Assembly (NCBI GenBank): GCA_002383485.1
Contig: DFYY01000004.1
Coordinates: 1-64,000 of the forward strand
Direction: 5' to 3'
Origin: Bacteroidales bacterium UBA4070
Lineage (GTDB): Bacteria; Bacteroidota; Bacteroidia; Bacteroidales; VadinHA17
Length of the DNA: 64,000 nucleotides
The first letter of the stretch is position 1. Each line of letters opens with the position of its first letter. The position numbers and the translations under genes were made by a program. Of this stretch, positions 25,801-33,488 are shown in pieces. A model generated the notes under the pieces. That model made no database searches, was not told where the DNA came from, and saw only the letters and a program-made list of their open reading frames with translations.

Positions 25801-27564
25801 GTAAGGATAGTCAAGCAGCTGAAATTTGAAAAGAACAAGGGTAAGCTGGTAGAGTTTGATGAGACTCTGATTACGGAAGAGAGCAATATTATACAGCTTT
25901 CCCCCGGGGCACTTGGGGGCAAGGGCAGGGGGCTGGCCTTCATCCATACTCTCATTTACAATTTTGATATCTCCCACTATATTCCGGGTATCAATATAAA
26001 GGCGCCGAGGACATTCATTATAGGAACGAATGAGTTCGAGGACTTTCTGGACAACAACAGGCTGCGAATCCGGGTGTATTCCGAGACCAGCTATGAGAAG
26101 ATCAAGGAGCTTTTTATTGGCGGAAAGCTGTCGCCCCAGCTGATCCGTAAGCTGAGAATCATCCTGGGTAAGATCAGGAAACCGCTGGCAGTCAGATCAT
26201 CAGGATTGTTCGAGGATTCCCTGATGCAACCCTTCGCCGGTATTTTCGAGACATACCTGTTGCCTAACAGCAACGAGGATATTGAGGTTTGCCTGAAGCA
26301 GCTTACCGATGCCATCAAGCTTGTATACGCGTCAATCTATTCCGAGACGGCGCGGGGCTATATAAATGCCATCAACTACAAGATAGAGGAGGAGAAGATG
26401 GCGGTCATCATCCAGGAAGTTGTAGGGGAGCAATATGAGGAGTTTTACTATCCGCATATAAGCGGCGTGAGCCAGTCATACAATTATTATCCTTACGGGT
26501 ACATGAAGCCGGAAGACGGTTTTGCAGTAATCGCCATAGGTCTGGGTACATATGTTGTGGAGGGGGAGAAGGCATTCCGGTTTTCGCCGGGATACCCGAA
26601 TCTTGAAAACAGCACACCCAAGGACCAGTACCTGAACTCCCAGGTAGAGTTTTATGCCATAGACCTGAGGAAGAAGGAGTTTAACCTGCTTGAAGGTGAT
26701 ACAGTAGGTCTGGCACGTCTCAGCATAGAGGATGCCGAACGGCATGGCGTTTTAAATCATTGTGCTTCTGTATATTCTGCTGAAAACAAGTCCATTTATC
26801 CCGGTATTGACAGGACCGGGCCACGGATTGTCAATTTTGCCGACATACTCAAGTATGATTATATACCTCTTGCCAGATCGCTTGAGGAGATTCTTGACAT
26901 TGTCAAGGAGGCACTCGGTACTCCGGCAGAGATCGAGTTTGCAATAGACCTGACGAAGGGCAGTGATTACAAGGCATCGTTCTACCTCCTGCAGATAAAG
27001 CCAATCATAGGGGCAGCATTAGATTATGAAGTTAACATGGAAGAGATAGACCGTACTCATCTGCTGCTTTACACTGAAAAGAGCATGGGCAATGGTCTGA
27101 TAAATGATATCAGGGATGTTGTTTACGTTGGCCGGGATACTTTCGACAAGTCAAAGACACTTGAAATTGCTTCAGAGGTTGATGCCATCAATCAGGAGAT
27201 GATCCGGGAAGGGAAACAGTATATACTGATCGGTCCCGGAAGATGGGGCAGCCGAGACCGATGGATAGGGATCCCTGTTGCATGGCCTCAGATCTGCAAC
27301 GCAAAAGTCATTATTGAGACCAGTCTGGATGAGCTTCCGCTTGATGCCTCGTCAGGATCTCACTTCTTTCACAATGTAACTTCGATGAATGTAGGTTATT
27401 TTTCCGTTCAGCACCGTGACCGGAACACGGTGCTTGACTGGGATATACTAAGCCGGCAGAAGGTGGTAAGCAGGAGAAAATTTGTCACTCATGTTCAGTT
27501 CAACAAGAGCCTGACTGTCAGGATGGACGGAAAGAAGCGGATTTCAGTGATTACCTGGGAGTGA
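22891..27564 (+). CDS. Four sensor-like domains plus receiver x2 plus ATP-grasp giant (long paralog)
   Basis: 1557 residues, cytoplasmic. Residues 25-541 hold four tandem copies of a domain of about 115 residues (core W-[QR]-[FY]-P ... ARIxYDGxEYxSP ... EIYYRKEYPDMDEGPF-xEER); copies of this kind are usually found singly as GAF-like input domains of histidine kinases. Then come receiver-like 1 (about 597-720), receiver-like 2 (about 742-890, acceptor D821 in CLITDIKF), the linker with YHASRNHFSLWLTAR (929-943), an ATP-grasp domain with GALGGKGRGLAFI (K1011) and LAVRSSGLFEDS (R1102), and a C-terminal domain with YILIGPGRWGS and GSHFFHNVTS. From residue 597 on it is colinear with the 983-residue paralog on the other side of gdhA. 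No kinase, phosphohistidine or PEP-binding domain is present. Confidence 0.85.
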   Translation: MEDLSNLQKEMQKLLAEKIQSQKGLSIIYAINKIISKKHPPGETLSEIIREIPKAWQFSEYAYARIKYDGHEYRPPNFRETRWIQKQIFETWDKKWGAIDVFYTKQFPKADEGPFLHEERQLLENIATIISNYLNSLQAPDMPEGDDQDETLTPERTRKIGEEKNIDDALFQISRNMPKSWQFPDYAVARIVYDGREYLSSDKDYSDYEWTLKEEFRTIDQKSGTIEFFYLRGFPAAYWETHQDSEEELLGNMANLITGFLNIIKGNEIKQLTDREGREVGESKADSRIFSCINEISKSLRNGHSTETTLAEVTELIPPAFRYPDQIECRITYDNVHYSSPGYRDSPHSLEAALKTITPKSGSVRIIFTGDESKTGPEPFLEEEKQFAETLALLISGFINLMHGIDSVTATQEGLKEIIYEKTERLKELSCINQTASILQSEKSVENALKRIVYILPDAWQYPEHTVARINFDGKEYMSPGFIVTKWRQRQPFLTIDDRFGEVEIYYRKEYPDMDEGPFMKEERDLINNIATLICNFLNTLQGEVAIKKYRSEEELKQKYEAARDFLLNKRKLLQNFLDKNNYDRDIFHDLMKFKVREILIISNLYDAYSLEREGKFSDYILGVYYQLNLTSIPRITGVSSFEEAFEKLYTRHFDLIIIMTGVDRKAPMEIASRIKALYKYIPIYLLLNNNQFVGYFQSEQKKTNLIDNVFVWNGDSRIFFAMVKQLEDFVNADNDTKVGYSRIILLVEDSAKYYSRYIPLLYHCVMEQTRRIIEDVSTMDELYKVLRLRVRPKILMASNYEEALQIFDKYKEFFLCLITDIKFEKNLKFDEKAGFELVRYVKSEIPDLPTIIQSSDRNNEQMAKDLNCVFIYKNSDTLAQDIRNFISFNLGFGDFIYQDETGKTIGTAKNMNEFEQQLQSIPTETLLYHASRNHFSLWLTARGEIQLAREIAPKKISDFTDPEALRDYLVRIVKQLKFEKNKGKLVEFDETLITEESNIIQLSPGALGGKGRGLAFIHTLIYNFDISHYIPGINIKAPRTFIIGTNEFEDFLDNNRLRIRVYSETSYEKIKELFIGGKLSPQLIRKLRIILGKIRKPLAVRSSGLFEDSLMQPFAGIFETYLLPNSNEDIEVCLKQLTDAIKLVYASIYSETARGYINAINYKIEEEKMAVIIQEVVGEQYEEFYYPHISGVSQSYNYYPYGYMKPEDGFAVIAIGLGTYVVEGEKAFRFSPGYPNLENSTPKDQYLNSQVEFYAIDLRKKEFNLLEGDTVGLARLSIEDAERHGVLNHCASVYSAENKSIYPGIDRTGPRIVNFADILKYDYIPLARSLEEILDIVKEALGTPAEIEFAIDLTKGSDYKASFYLLQIKPIIGAALDYEVNMEEIDRTHLLLYTEKSMGNGLINDIRDVVYVGRDTFDKSKTLEIASEVDAINQEMIREGKQYILIGPGRWGSRDRWIGIPVAWPQICNAKVIIETSLDELPLDASSGSHFFHNVTSMNVGYFSVQHRDRNTVLDWDILSRQKVVSRRKFVTHVQFNKSLTVRMDGKKRISVITWE
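22963..24513 (+). repeat. Four tandem sensor-like domain repeats in the long ATP-grasp protein
   Basis: Units cover about 22963-23298, 23374-23680, 23743-24096 and 24163-24513. Units 1 and 4 keep the full DEGPF-xEER signature; unit 2 has lost it (ETHQDSEEE) and unit 3 is partly degenerate (GPEPFLEEE). The pattern suggests old duplications with divergence in the middle units. Confidence 0.75.
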
Positions 27565-27628
27565 GTCCGGAAATCTCCTGTATTGGTCACAGGCAAACTG
27601 TGTCTTCCGGTCTGTCATATCCTAAGCC

Positions 27629-28768
27629 TTAATTATCCCGGACGTTCTGCAGTTCCTTTTGGAATATCCTGAACTTCTTTACCACCTTGCAGCCGATCCG
27701 TTCGTATTCGCCCCTCATTTTGAGGTTGTCTTCCAGAACAAGGTGGCTGTCAATGGTTTCCATCCTGCTGTTTATGGCATCACGAAGGATTTTCACTCCC
27801 ATCAGCACATCTATACCCTTTCCCCTGTGTTCTTTTTTGACCCCGCCGAGCATCATGATCAGCTTTCGCGATCGTTTTGATTCCCTCAGCACCTTCAGGA
27901 ACCCGAATGGCAGCAGCCTCCCCCGGCAAGCCTTAATACCCTTGCTGAGGTCAGGCATACCGATTGCAAAGCCGATCGGCTCTCCATCCTTCTGCACGGC
28001 CTTGATGAATTTCGGATCAAGTATCGGAAGGTAACGGGCGGCGAAATCAGATTTCTCCTTATCATTGAGCGGGACGAATCCGTATATCTCGGCGAAGGTT
28101 TCGTTCATCAGCTCCAGGATCGGGATGATATAAGGCTTCAACTGTTTTTTGGACTGAAATTCTATAATTTCGAATTCCCTGCTTCTGGTAATCTTTTCAA
28201 GAACCCTCTCATAAACCTGCGGAAACTCTTTCGGGATATCTCCAAGGTAATTCACAAGGTCAATTTTTTTTGTATATCCCTCATTCTCAATAAGAGAAAC
28301 CATATAGGGAGAATTGTTGGCGCTTGTGATGAACTGAGGGTACCGGAACCCCTCTGTCTGGAAACCCTGCGGATCCTTGTCGGAGAATCCCAGGGGCCCT
28401 ACAAGTCTGCTCATGCCGTTTTGCCTGGCCCACTCCTCAATACTGCTGATAAGAGTATGAAAGACCGCCTGGTCATTATAGCATTCCATAAAGCAGAACC
28501 TGCCGTGGTTCTCATGATTGATCTCGTTGTATCTCCTGTTGATTATACCCATGATTCTGCCTACAGGCTTATTGTCTCTGTAAGCCAGAAGAAGCAAACC
28601 GTCGGCATATGCGAACGATTTGTTTTTATTCTTGTCATACAGTTCCCACTCATCCATATACAGCGGAGGGAGCCAGTCAGGTTCATTCCTGTGTACCTTT
28701 TCAGGCAGATAGATAAATTCACGGAGGTCTTTGCGTGCTTTCACCTCCTTAACGGTAATTTCTCCCAT
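27629..28768 (-). CDS. GNAT-fold acyltransferase-like protein
   Basis: 379-residue soluble protein. The C-terminal third has a GNAT acetyl/acyl-CoA-binding signature (MMLGGVKKEHRGKGIDVLMG, with the Q/RxxGxG-like pyrophosphate loop in HRGKGI) followed by SHLVLEDNLKMRGEYERIG, matching the last strands of a GNAT domain. The N-terminal half has a second degenerate GNAT-like region (LLAYRDNKPVGRIMGIINRRYNE). It is third in an operon-like set with a phosphatidyltransferase (30-nt gap) and a PlsC-like acyltransferase, so a lipid-linked acyl transfer role is plausible by context. Substrate is not predictable. Confidence 0.75.
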   Translation of the reverse strand: MGEITVKEVKARKDLREFIYLPEKVHRNEPDWLPPLYMDEWELYDKNKNKSFAYADGLLLLAYRDNKPVGRIMGIINRRYNEINHENHGRFCFMECYNDQAVFHTLISSIEEWARQNGMSRLVGPLGFSDKDPQGFQTEGFRYPQFITSANNSPYMVSLIENEGYTKKIDLVNYLGDIPKEFPQVYERVLEKITRSREFEIIEFQSKKQLKPYIIPILELMNETFAEIYGFVPLNDKEKSDFAARYLPILDPKFIKAVQKDGEPIGFAIGMPDLSKGIKACRGRLLPFGFLKVLRESKRSRKLIMMLGGVKKEHRGKGIDVLMGVKILRDAINSRMETIDSHLVLEDNLKMRGEYERIGCKVVKKFRIFQKELQNVRDN

Positions 28769-28798
28769 ATCAGTCAGGTTGAGTGGGTTTAAATATAG

Positions 28799-29515
28799 TC
28801 AAGTTTTCTTTTGTTGCTCCTGCTTGTCTATTTCATCAGCCACTCGCAGCAGATGCCTGGTATCAATGATATTGACAAGAAAGAGTACAACAACCGCAAA
28901 ACATGATGAATAGTTGAGAGATCCGGGCAGCAGCACCTCGGCAATCATAATCAGGCCGACAATGATTCTGACCTCCGTGGGTCCAAGTTTTCCCGAATCG
29001 ATGGAGTATTTGCCTGTGATTTTATAGCGGATAAGGGCTATTATCATCTCCCAGCCGTAGAGTACCACGAAGCCGTAACCCAGCAGTGTCCATGCACCTT
29101 CAGCATAGAACATATAACCGAAACCGATCAGGATGATGCTCATCCAGTCTATCGTTATGTCGAGGGTGAATCCGTAATTCTTCCTCGGAATGTTCCTGAA
29201 GTATGCAAGTCTGCCGTCCAGGGAGTCTCCGAACCAGCTTATTAAGAACCCGATCAGGCCCAGGAGAAGAAAGAGCCTGCTGGAGAATGTCGCCAGGATG
29301 AAGCTTGATGCAACTATCACGTTCCCAAAGAACCCTATGCCCGTGAGCATATTCGATGTAATGAAGGGAGGAATCCTTTTTACCAGCCAGGAGATGGCCA
29401 TCTGTTCCTGCTTCTTCAGGAGGTTGGTTCTGGCCCTGTCAGCGAAAACATTCTTCAGCACCTCACCGTTAAACAGTGATTTCAGGGTGTTTCCGTGACT
29501 CTTCTTTTCAGGCAT
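28799..29515 (-). CDS. CDP-alcohol phosphatidyltransferase family protein
   Basis: 238-residue integral membrane protein with the CDP-alcohol phosphotransferase signature as D97-x2-D100-G101-x2-A104-Y105-x9-G115-x3-D119-x3-D123. The four metal-binding aspartates are intact, so catalysis is likely. The usual Arg after the conserved Ala is Tyr here. The family exchanges CMP of a CDP-alcohol for another alcohol to make phospholipids such as phosphatidylglycerol phosphate, phosphatidylserine or phosphatidylinositol phosphate; the alcohol used here cannot be told from sequence. At least five hydrophobic helices are visible after the motif and before it. It lies between a PlsC-like acyltransferase (20-nt gap) and a GNAT protein (30-nt gap). 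Confidence 0.85.
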   Translation of the reverse strand: MPEKKSHGNTLKSLFNGEVLKNVFADRARTNLLKKQEQMAISWLVKRIPPFITSNMLTGIGFFGNVIVASSFILATFSSRLFLLLGLIGFLISWFGDSLDGRLAYFRNIPRKNYGFTLDITIDWMSIILIGFGYMFYAEGAWTLLGYGFVVLYGWEMIIALIRYKITGKYSIDSGKLGPTEVRIIVGLIMIAEVLLPGSLNYSSCFAVVVLFLVNIIDTRHLLRVADEIDKQEQQKKT

Positions 29516-29535
29516 AGGATGAATTTGAGACGAAG

Positions 29536-30384
29536 TTAAACTAAATTTCCGGGAACAAATGCCTCAGGCATGGGCATTCCATATACTTTTTTTCTGAGGA
29601 AGTCACACTGCGAAGGCAGGTCAGGGTAGCACGACAATTCTCCTGGGCTGATTAACTCGCCGATACCGATCCGTTGAATCTGGTCACGCTTGTTAAATAC
29701 CTCCGACGGCAGTCTCAGTAACCTTATCCTCCAGTTGATTAGTCCCAGAAAATAGAAGAAAGGGGAGTTTATATCGAAGAATCGTATAGGCAGCACCGGC
29801 ACCTTCGCCTTGTTGATCAGGTGGATGATGCTTTCCTGCCATCTGCGGTCTCTCACCTTCATATCCCTGAACGTGAAGTCGGAGACGGCTCCTGAAGGAA
29901 AGATCCCAAGGGGATGCCCGTCGTGAATATGCTCCAGGGCTTCACGTATCCCCTTTATACTTGCTGCCTTTATGCCTGTTTTCTTGTTTCCTGCCGGAAT
30001 CACCGAGATGAAGTTCCCTTCCAGGGTTTTGATCAATGAGAAAATTCTGTTTACTATGAATTTGTAATCAGGTCTCAGTCTTGCAAAGAGATCAATTGTC
30101 ATTATTCCGTCAATGCCGCCGTAAGGGTGGTTTGAGATAGTAATAAATGCTCCGTCAGGCAATTGCTTAAGCCGCCAGTCATTGCCAACAGCATACTTCA
30201 CTCCCAGGTCATCAAGAAGTCTCGAAGTAAATTCTGCACCCGTCCAGGCTCCCGAATTGTCATATAACCTGTTGATCTTGTCGATAGCCAGCAAATGAAT
30301 TATATGTTCAGCAAGGCGGTGTCCATTTCTGCCTCTGAACAGGAATGACAGTGATTCCAGATCTTTGGGCTCAATAACCTTCAT
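29536..30384 (-). CDS. Lysophospholipid acyltransferase-like protein (PlsC superfamily, hemolysin group)
   Basis: 282 residues. The acyltransferase motif is SNHPYGGIDG (84-93), with H86 and D92 in the HPxGxxD form used by the hemolysin/OlsA-like group, and a later GIFPSGAVSDF block corresponds to the FPEG motif of PlsC. It should transfer an acyl group to a lysolipid at the inner membrane. It is first in an operon with the phosphatidyltransferase and the GNAT protein. In Bacteroides a PlsC-type and a GNAT-type acyltransferase together make glycine or serine lipids; this pairing is a possible parallel, but the GNAT protein here is not clearly of that type. Confidence 0.8.
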   Translation of the reverse strand: MKVIEPKDLESLSFLFRGRNGHRLAEHIIHLLAIDKINRLYDNSGAWTGAEFTSRLLDDLGVKYAVGNDWRLKQLPDGAFITISNHPYGGIDGIMTIDLFARLRPDYKFIVNRIFSLIKTLEGNFISVIPAGNKKTGIKAASIKGIREALEHIHDGHPLGIFPSGAVSDFTFRDMKVRDRRWQESIIHLINKAKVPVLPIRFFDINSPFFYFLGLINWRIRLLRLPSEVFNKRDQIQRIGIGELISPGELSCYPDLPSQCDFLRKKVYGMPMPEAFVPGNLV

Positions 30385-30395
30385 AACAGTAAAGA

Positions 30396-30403
30396 CAAAT
30401 TTA
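30396..30403 (-). promoter_or_regulatory. -7 box for the lipid operon
   Basis: The minus strand reads TAAATTTG, a perfect TAnnTTTG match only 11 nt upstream of the acyltransferase start codon, predicting an almost leaderless transcript. No good -33 element is seen. Confidence 0.4.
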
Positions 30404-30497
30404 CGAATAAAATAAAATCATACCTCCGGGCAGAAAAGCAGAACCGGTCTGCAGGGAGCCTATGACTTTCATCCCGAAATTACTGGTCCAAAAACCA

Positions 30498-30505
30498 TAT
30501 ATTTG
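30498..30505 (+). promoter_or_regulatory. -7 box for the hexosaminidase gene
   Basis: TATATTTG, a perfect match to the Bacteroidota -7 consensus, 45 nt upstream of the GH20 start codon. The -33 region lacks a TTG at the expected spacing. Confidence 0.4.
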
Positions 30506-30550
30506 AAACCAATCAGATCAGATACTGAAACAGAGTAAAACAGAAAACCA

Positions 30551-32125
30551 ATGAAAATGCCATCTCTCATCCCGGCTGTCATTGCAGCCGTTCTGCTGAC
30601 CGGCTGTACAGGCAGCGCCTTTGAGCCGACAGATCTTGCTAAAAACAGCATCATCCCGAAGCCGGTTTCGGTTACTGCCACCGGTGAATCATTCACTCTG
30701 ACAACGAAAAGTGACATTTTTGTCATGCCGGGTGCTCCGGCTGAACTCACATTCATTGGAAATTACCTTGCAGAAATGCTTAATCCCTCCACAGGTCTTG
30801 ATTTGAAGGTTATCACTGAGGGACGCAAGCCTGGCAGGGGAGACATTCTCCTCAACCTGACAGAGGGCGACAGTGAGCTCGGGGATGAGGGGTATGAGCT
30901 TGTGATAACAGATAAATTGGTTACAATCAATGCAAACAAGCCGGCCGGGGTCTTCCACGGTGTCCAGACGGTAAGGCTGTTGCTCCCGGATGAAGTGGAA
31001 ACTGACACACTTCAGGCCGACCATTGGGTTGTACCCACTGGGACAATACGCGATTATCCCTCATACGGATATCGGGGAGTTATGCGGGATGTCGCACGCC
31101 ATTTCTTCGGCCCGGATGATATCAGGCGATACATAGACCAGCTGGCGATGTACAAGATAAATGTTTTGCACCTTCACCTCTCCGATGACCAGGGATGGAG
31201 GATAGAGATCAAATCGTGGCCAAACCTTACTGTCCATAGCGGAAAGACAGAGGTTGGCGGTGGCGAAGGCGGCTTCTATACTCAGGAAGAGTATTCGGAT
31301 ATCATTAAATATGCTGCTGACAGGTTTATAACAATCATTCCCGAGATTGACATGCCCGGCCATACCAACGCGGCCCTCTCATCTTATCCTGAGCTCAACA
31401 GGGACGGTAAGGCGCCGGAGCCTTACACAGGCACGGATGTGGGATTCAGCACGCTTGATACCCGTTCAGAGATCACCTACAAATTCGTGGATGATGTGGT
31501 CCGGGAGCTTGCCGCAATGACGCCCGGTGAATATTTCCATATCGGTGGAGATGAATCTCATTCCACAAAAATTGATGACTACATCTATTTTGTTAACAGG
31601 GTGCAGGATATTGTTGAATCCCACGGGAAGAAAGTTATCGGCTGGGATGAGATAGCTCATGCTACACTTAATCCTGGCGCTGTGGTACAGTACTGGGCAA
31701 GGGCTGAGAATGCGATCAGGGGGATCAATCAGGGGGCGAAGGTTCTGATGTCACCGGCTCAATATGCCTATTCCGACATGCAGTATGACACTGCCAGCAT
31801 CTTCGGCCTGCACTGGGCGGCATATATTGAGGTGGATGATGCATACAACTGGGATCCCGCCACTCTGGTTCCTGAGATCACCAGGGAAAACATTGTCGGG
31901 GTTGAGTCTCCTTTGTGGGCTGAGACCATCTCCACCTCCAAGGAGGCGGAATATCTTATCTATCCCCGGCTTCCCGGGTATGCCGAGATAGGATGGACCC
32001 AGGCCTGGATGCGCAACTGGGAGGAGTACAGGACACGTCTCGCTTCTCACGGAAAGCGTATGCAGATATTGGATATCAACTTCTACCGTTCCCCTCTTGT
32101 ACAGTGGGAGCAGCAGGGTGAGTGA
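30551..32125 (+). CDS. GH20 beta-N-acetylhexosaminidase lipoprotein
   Basis: 524-residue lipoprotein (signal peptide with lipobox LLTGC near residue 18) that should remove terminal GlcNAc/GalNAc from glycans in the periplasm or at the surface. An N-terminal GH20b domain (about 30-155) is followed by the TIM barrel with GVMRDVARHFFGPDDIRRY, HLHLSDDQGWRIEI, IPEIDMPGHTNAALSSYPEL and the catalytic Asp-Glu pair in HIGGDES. The acetamido of the substrate acts as nucleophile in this family. The C-terminal YPRLPGYAEIGWT is also typical. Length is normal for one-domain bacterial members. Confidence 0.93.
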   Translation: MKMPSLIPAVIAAVLLTGCTGSAFEPTDLAKNSIIPKPVSVTATGESFTLTTKSDIFVMPGAPAELTFIGNYLAEMLNPSTGLDLKVITEGRKPGRGDILLNLTEGDSELGDEGYELVITDKLVTINANKPAGVFHGVQTVRLLLPDEVETDTLQADHWVVPTGTIRDYPSYGYRGVMRDVARHFFGPDDIRRYIDQLAMYKINVLHLHLSDDQGWRIEIKSWPNLTVHSGKTEVGGGEGGFYTQEEYSDIIKYAADRFITIIPEIDMPGHTNAALSSYPELNRDGKAPEPYTGTDVGFSTLDTRSEITYKFVDDVVRELAAMTPGEYFHIGGDESHSTKIDDYIYFVNRVQDIVESHGKKVIGWDEIAHATLNPGAVVQYWARAENAIRGINQGAKVLMSPAQYAYSDMQYDTASIFGLHWAAYIEVDDAYNWDPATLVPEITRENIVGVESPLWAETISTSKEAEYLIYPRLPGYAEIGWTQAWMRNWEEYRTRLASHGKRMQILDINFYRSPLVQWEQQGE

Positions 32126-32180
32126 GACCTTTCTGAAGTGGTAAAAAAATTTGACTAATAATTAATTACTCTTTCCGGAT

Positions 32181-33317
32181 ATGGAATTTCTGTATGAAGG
32201 ACTGATTACCATAACCTGGCAGCAGGTGGTGATGTGGGTTATCGGGGGATTGCTTGTATACCTGGCCATTGCCAAAAAGCTTGAGCCGCCACTGCTTCTT
32301 CCGATGGGGTTCGGGGCCATACTGGTCAACCTCCCGTTGTCAGGCGCACTGAACCAGACGCTTCCGGGAATAGGAGAGGTTACAGGGATCATCGACTGGC
32401 TCTTTAAAGTCGGGATTGAGACCTCTGAGGCGATGCCGTTGCTGCTGTTCATCGGGATAGGAGCTATGATTGACTTTGGCCCGTTGCTCTCCAATCCCAG
32501 ACTTTTGCTGTTTGGTGCGGCCGCACAGTTCGGCATCTTTGCCACAGTTACTGCAGCAGTGCTTCTGGGATTTGATCTCAGGGATGCTGCTGCCATCGGC
32601 ATAATAGGCGGTGCGGATGGCCCAACATCGATCCTCGTGTCCCAGGTGCTGAAGAGTGACTATATCGGACCTATTGCAATAGCGGCATATTCTTACATGG
32701 CGCTGGTACCGATAATACAGCCCTTCGCCATAAAAATGTGCACCACGGAGAAAGAGAGAAAGATACGGATGAACTATAATCCTAAAAGTGTATCAAGGCT
32801 CACAAGGATACTCTTCCCGATAACGGTCACAATCATTGCCGGTTTGGTGGCCCCTGCATCAATAGCCCTGGTGGGCTTCCTGATGTTCGGCAACCTGATA
32901 AGGGAGTGCGGCGTACTCAAGTCCTTGTCTGACAGTGCACAGAAGGAGCTCGTAAACCTCATAACGCTGCTGCTGGGAATAACAATCGCTGCAAGCATGC
33001 AGGCAGAGAAGTTCGTGGCGATTGACACGGTAAAGATCATGGGACTGGGGCTGCTGGCATTCATTTTTGACACAATTGCCGGAGCATCATTTGCCAAATT
33101 CCTGAATTTCTTCCTGAAGGAAAAGATTAACCCGATGGTTGGCGCGGCAGGCATATCATCATTTCCCATGTCATCAAGGGTCATACAGAGAATGGGCCTC
33201 GAGGCTGACCCCACGAACCACCTTCTGATGCAGGCTGCAGGGGCAAATGTTTCAGGTCAGATTGCCAGCGTGATAGCAGGCGGAGTGATAATCGGGCTGG
33301 TACCGGGATTACTGTAA
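32181..33317 (+). CDS. Sodium-translocating decarboxylase beta subunit
   Basis: 378-residue integral membrane protein of the OadB/GcdB/MmdB family, the Na+-pumping subunit that releases CO2 from carboxybiotin and exports sodium. The signature IGGADGPTSILVSQVL and the following YSYMALVPIIQPFAIK are characteristic, as is SSFPMSSRVIQRMG near the C-terminus. It is followed after 12 nt by a small membrane protein that looks like the gamma subunit. The carboxyltransferase alpha and biotin-carrier subunits are not here; in many Bacteroidota they lie in a separate methylmalonyl-CoA decarboxylase locus, so the substrate cannot be read from this window. Confidence 0.92.
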   Translation: MEFLYEGLITITWQQVVMWVIGGLLVYLAIAKKLEPPLLLPMGFGAILVNLPLSGALNQTLPGIGEVTGIIDWLFKVGIETSEAMPLLLFIGIGAMIDFGPLLSNPRLLLFGAAAQFGIFATVTAAVLLGFDLRDAAAIGIIGGADGPTSILVSQVLKSDYIGPIAIAAYSYMALVPIIQPFAIKMCTTEKERKIRMNYNPKSVSRLTRILFPITVTIIAGLVAPASIALVGFLMFGNLIRECGVLKSLSDSAQKELVNLITLLLGITIAASMQAEKFVAIDTVKIMGLGLLAFIFDTIAGASFAKFLNFFLKEKINPMVGAAGISSFPMSSRVIQRMGLEADPTNHLLMQAAGANVSGQIASVIAGGVIIGLVPGLL

Positions 33318-33329
33318 AGGAGGTGAATG

Positions 33330-33488
33330 ATGAATGCAGATTTGTTTAAGTCGCTTGATTTGATGGGGAAGGGTATGACTGCCATCTTTGTCGTAATAAT
33401 TGTGATCTATCTCGCGGTTCACCTGATACTGAAACTGACGGGAGACAGGAAGAAGGAGTCGTCCGAACCGGATCCCGGTGAAGCTTAA
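33330..33488 (+). CDS. Small OadG-like gamma subunit of the sodium-pump decarboxylase
   Basis: 52-residue protein (MNADLFKSLDLMGKGMTAIF...) with a single TM helix (FVVIIVIYLAVHLILKL) and a charged, acidic C-terminal tail (DRKKESSEPDPGEA). Size, topology and location immediately after the beta subunit fit OadG-like gamma subunits, which anchor and assemble the decarboxylase. A strong AAGGAGGTG at 33317-33325 precedes it; ATG 33330 has the better spacing, though ATG 33327 is in frame just before. Its last 4 nt overlap the 3' end of the convergent TonB receptor gene. Confidence 0.75.
   Translation: MNADLFKSLDLMGKGMTAIFVVIIVIYLAVHLILKLTGDRKKESSEPDPGEA

Noticed and set aside
18439..27564. The two ATP-grasp proteins as pyruvate phosphate dikinase or PEP synthase
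   Set aside because: The phosphohistidine swivel and PEP/pyruvate TIM barrel are both missing, so the usual name would be misleading.
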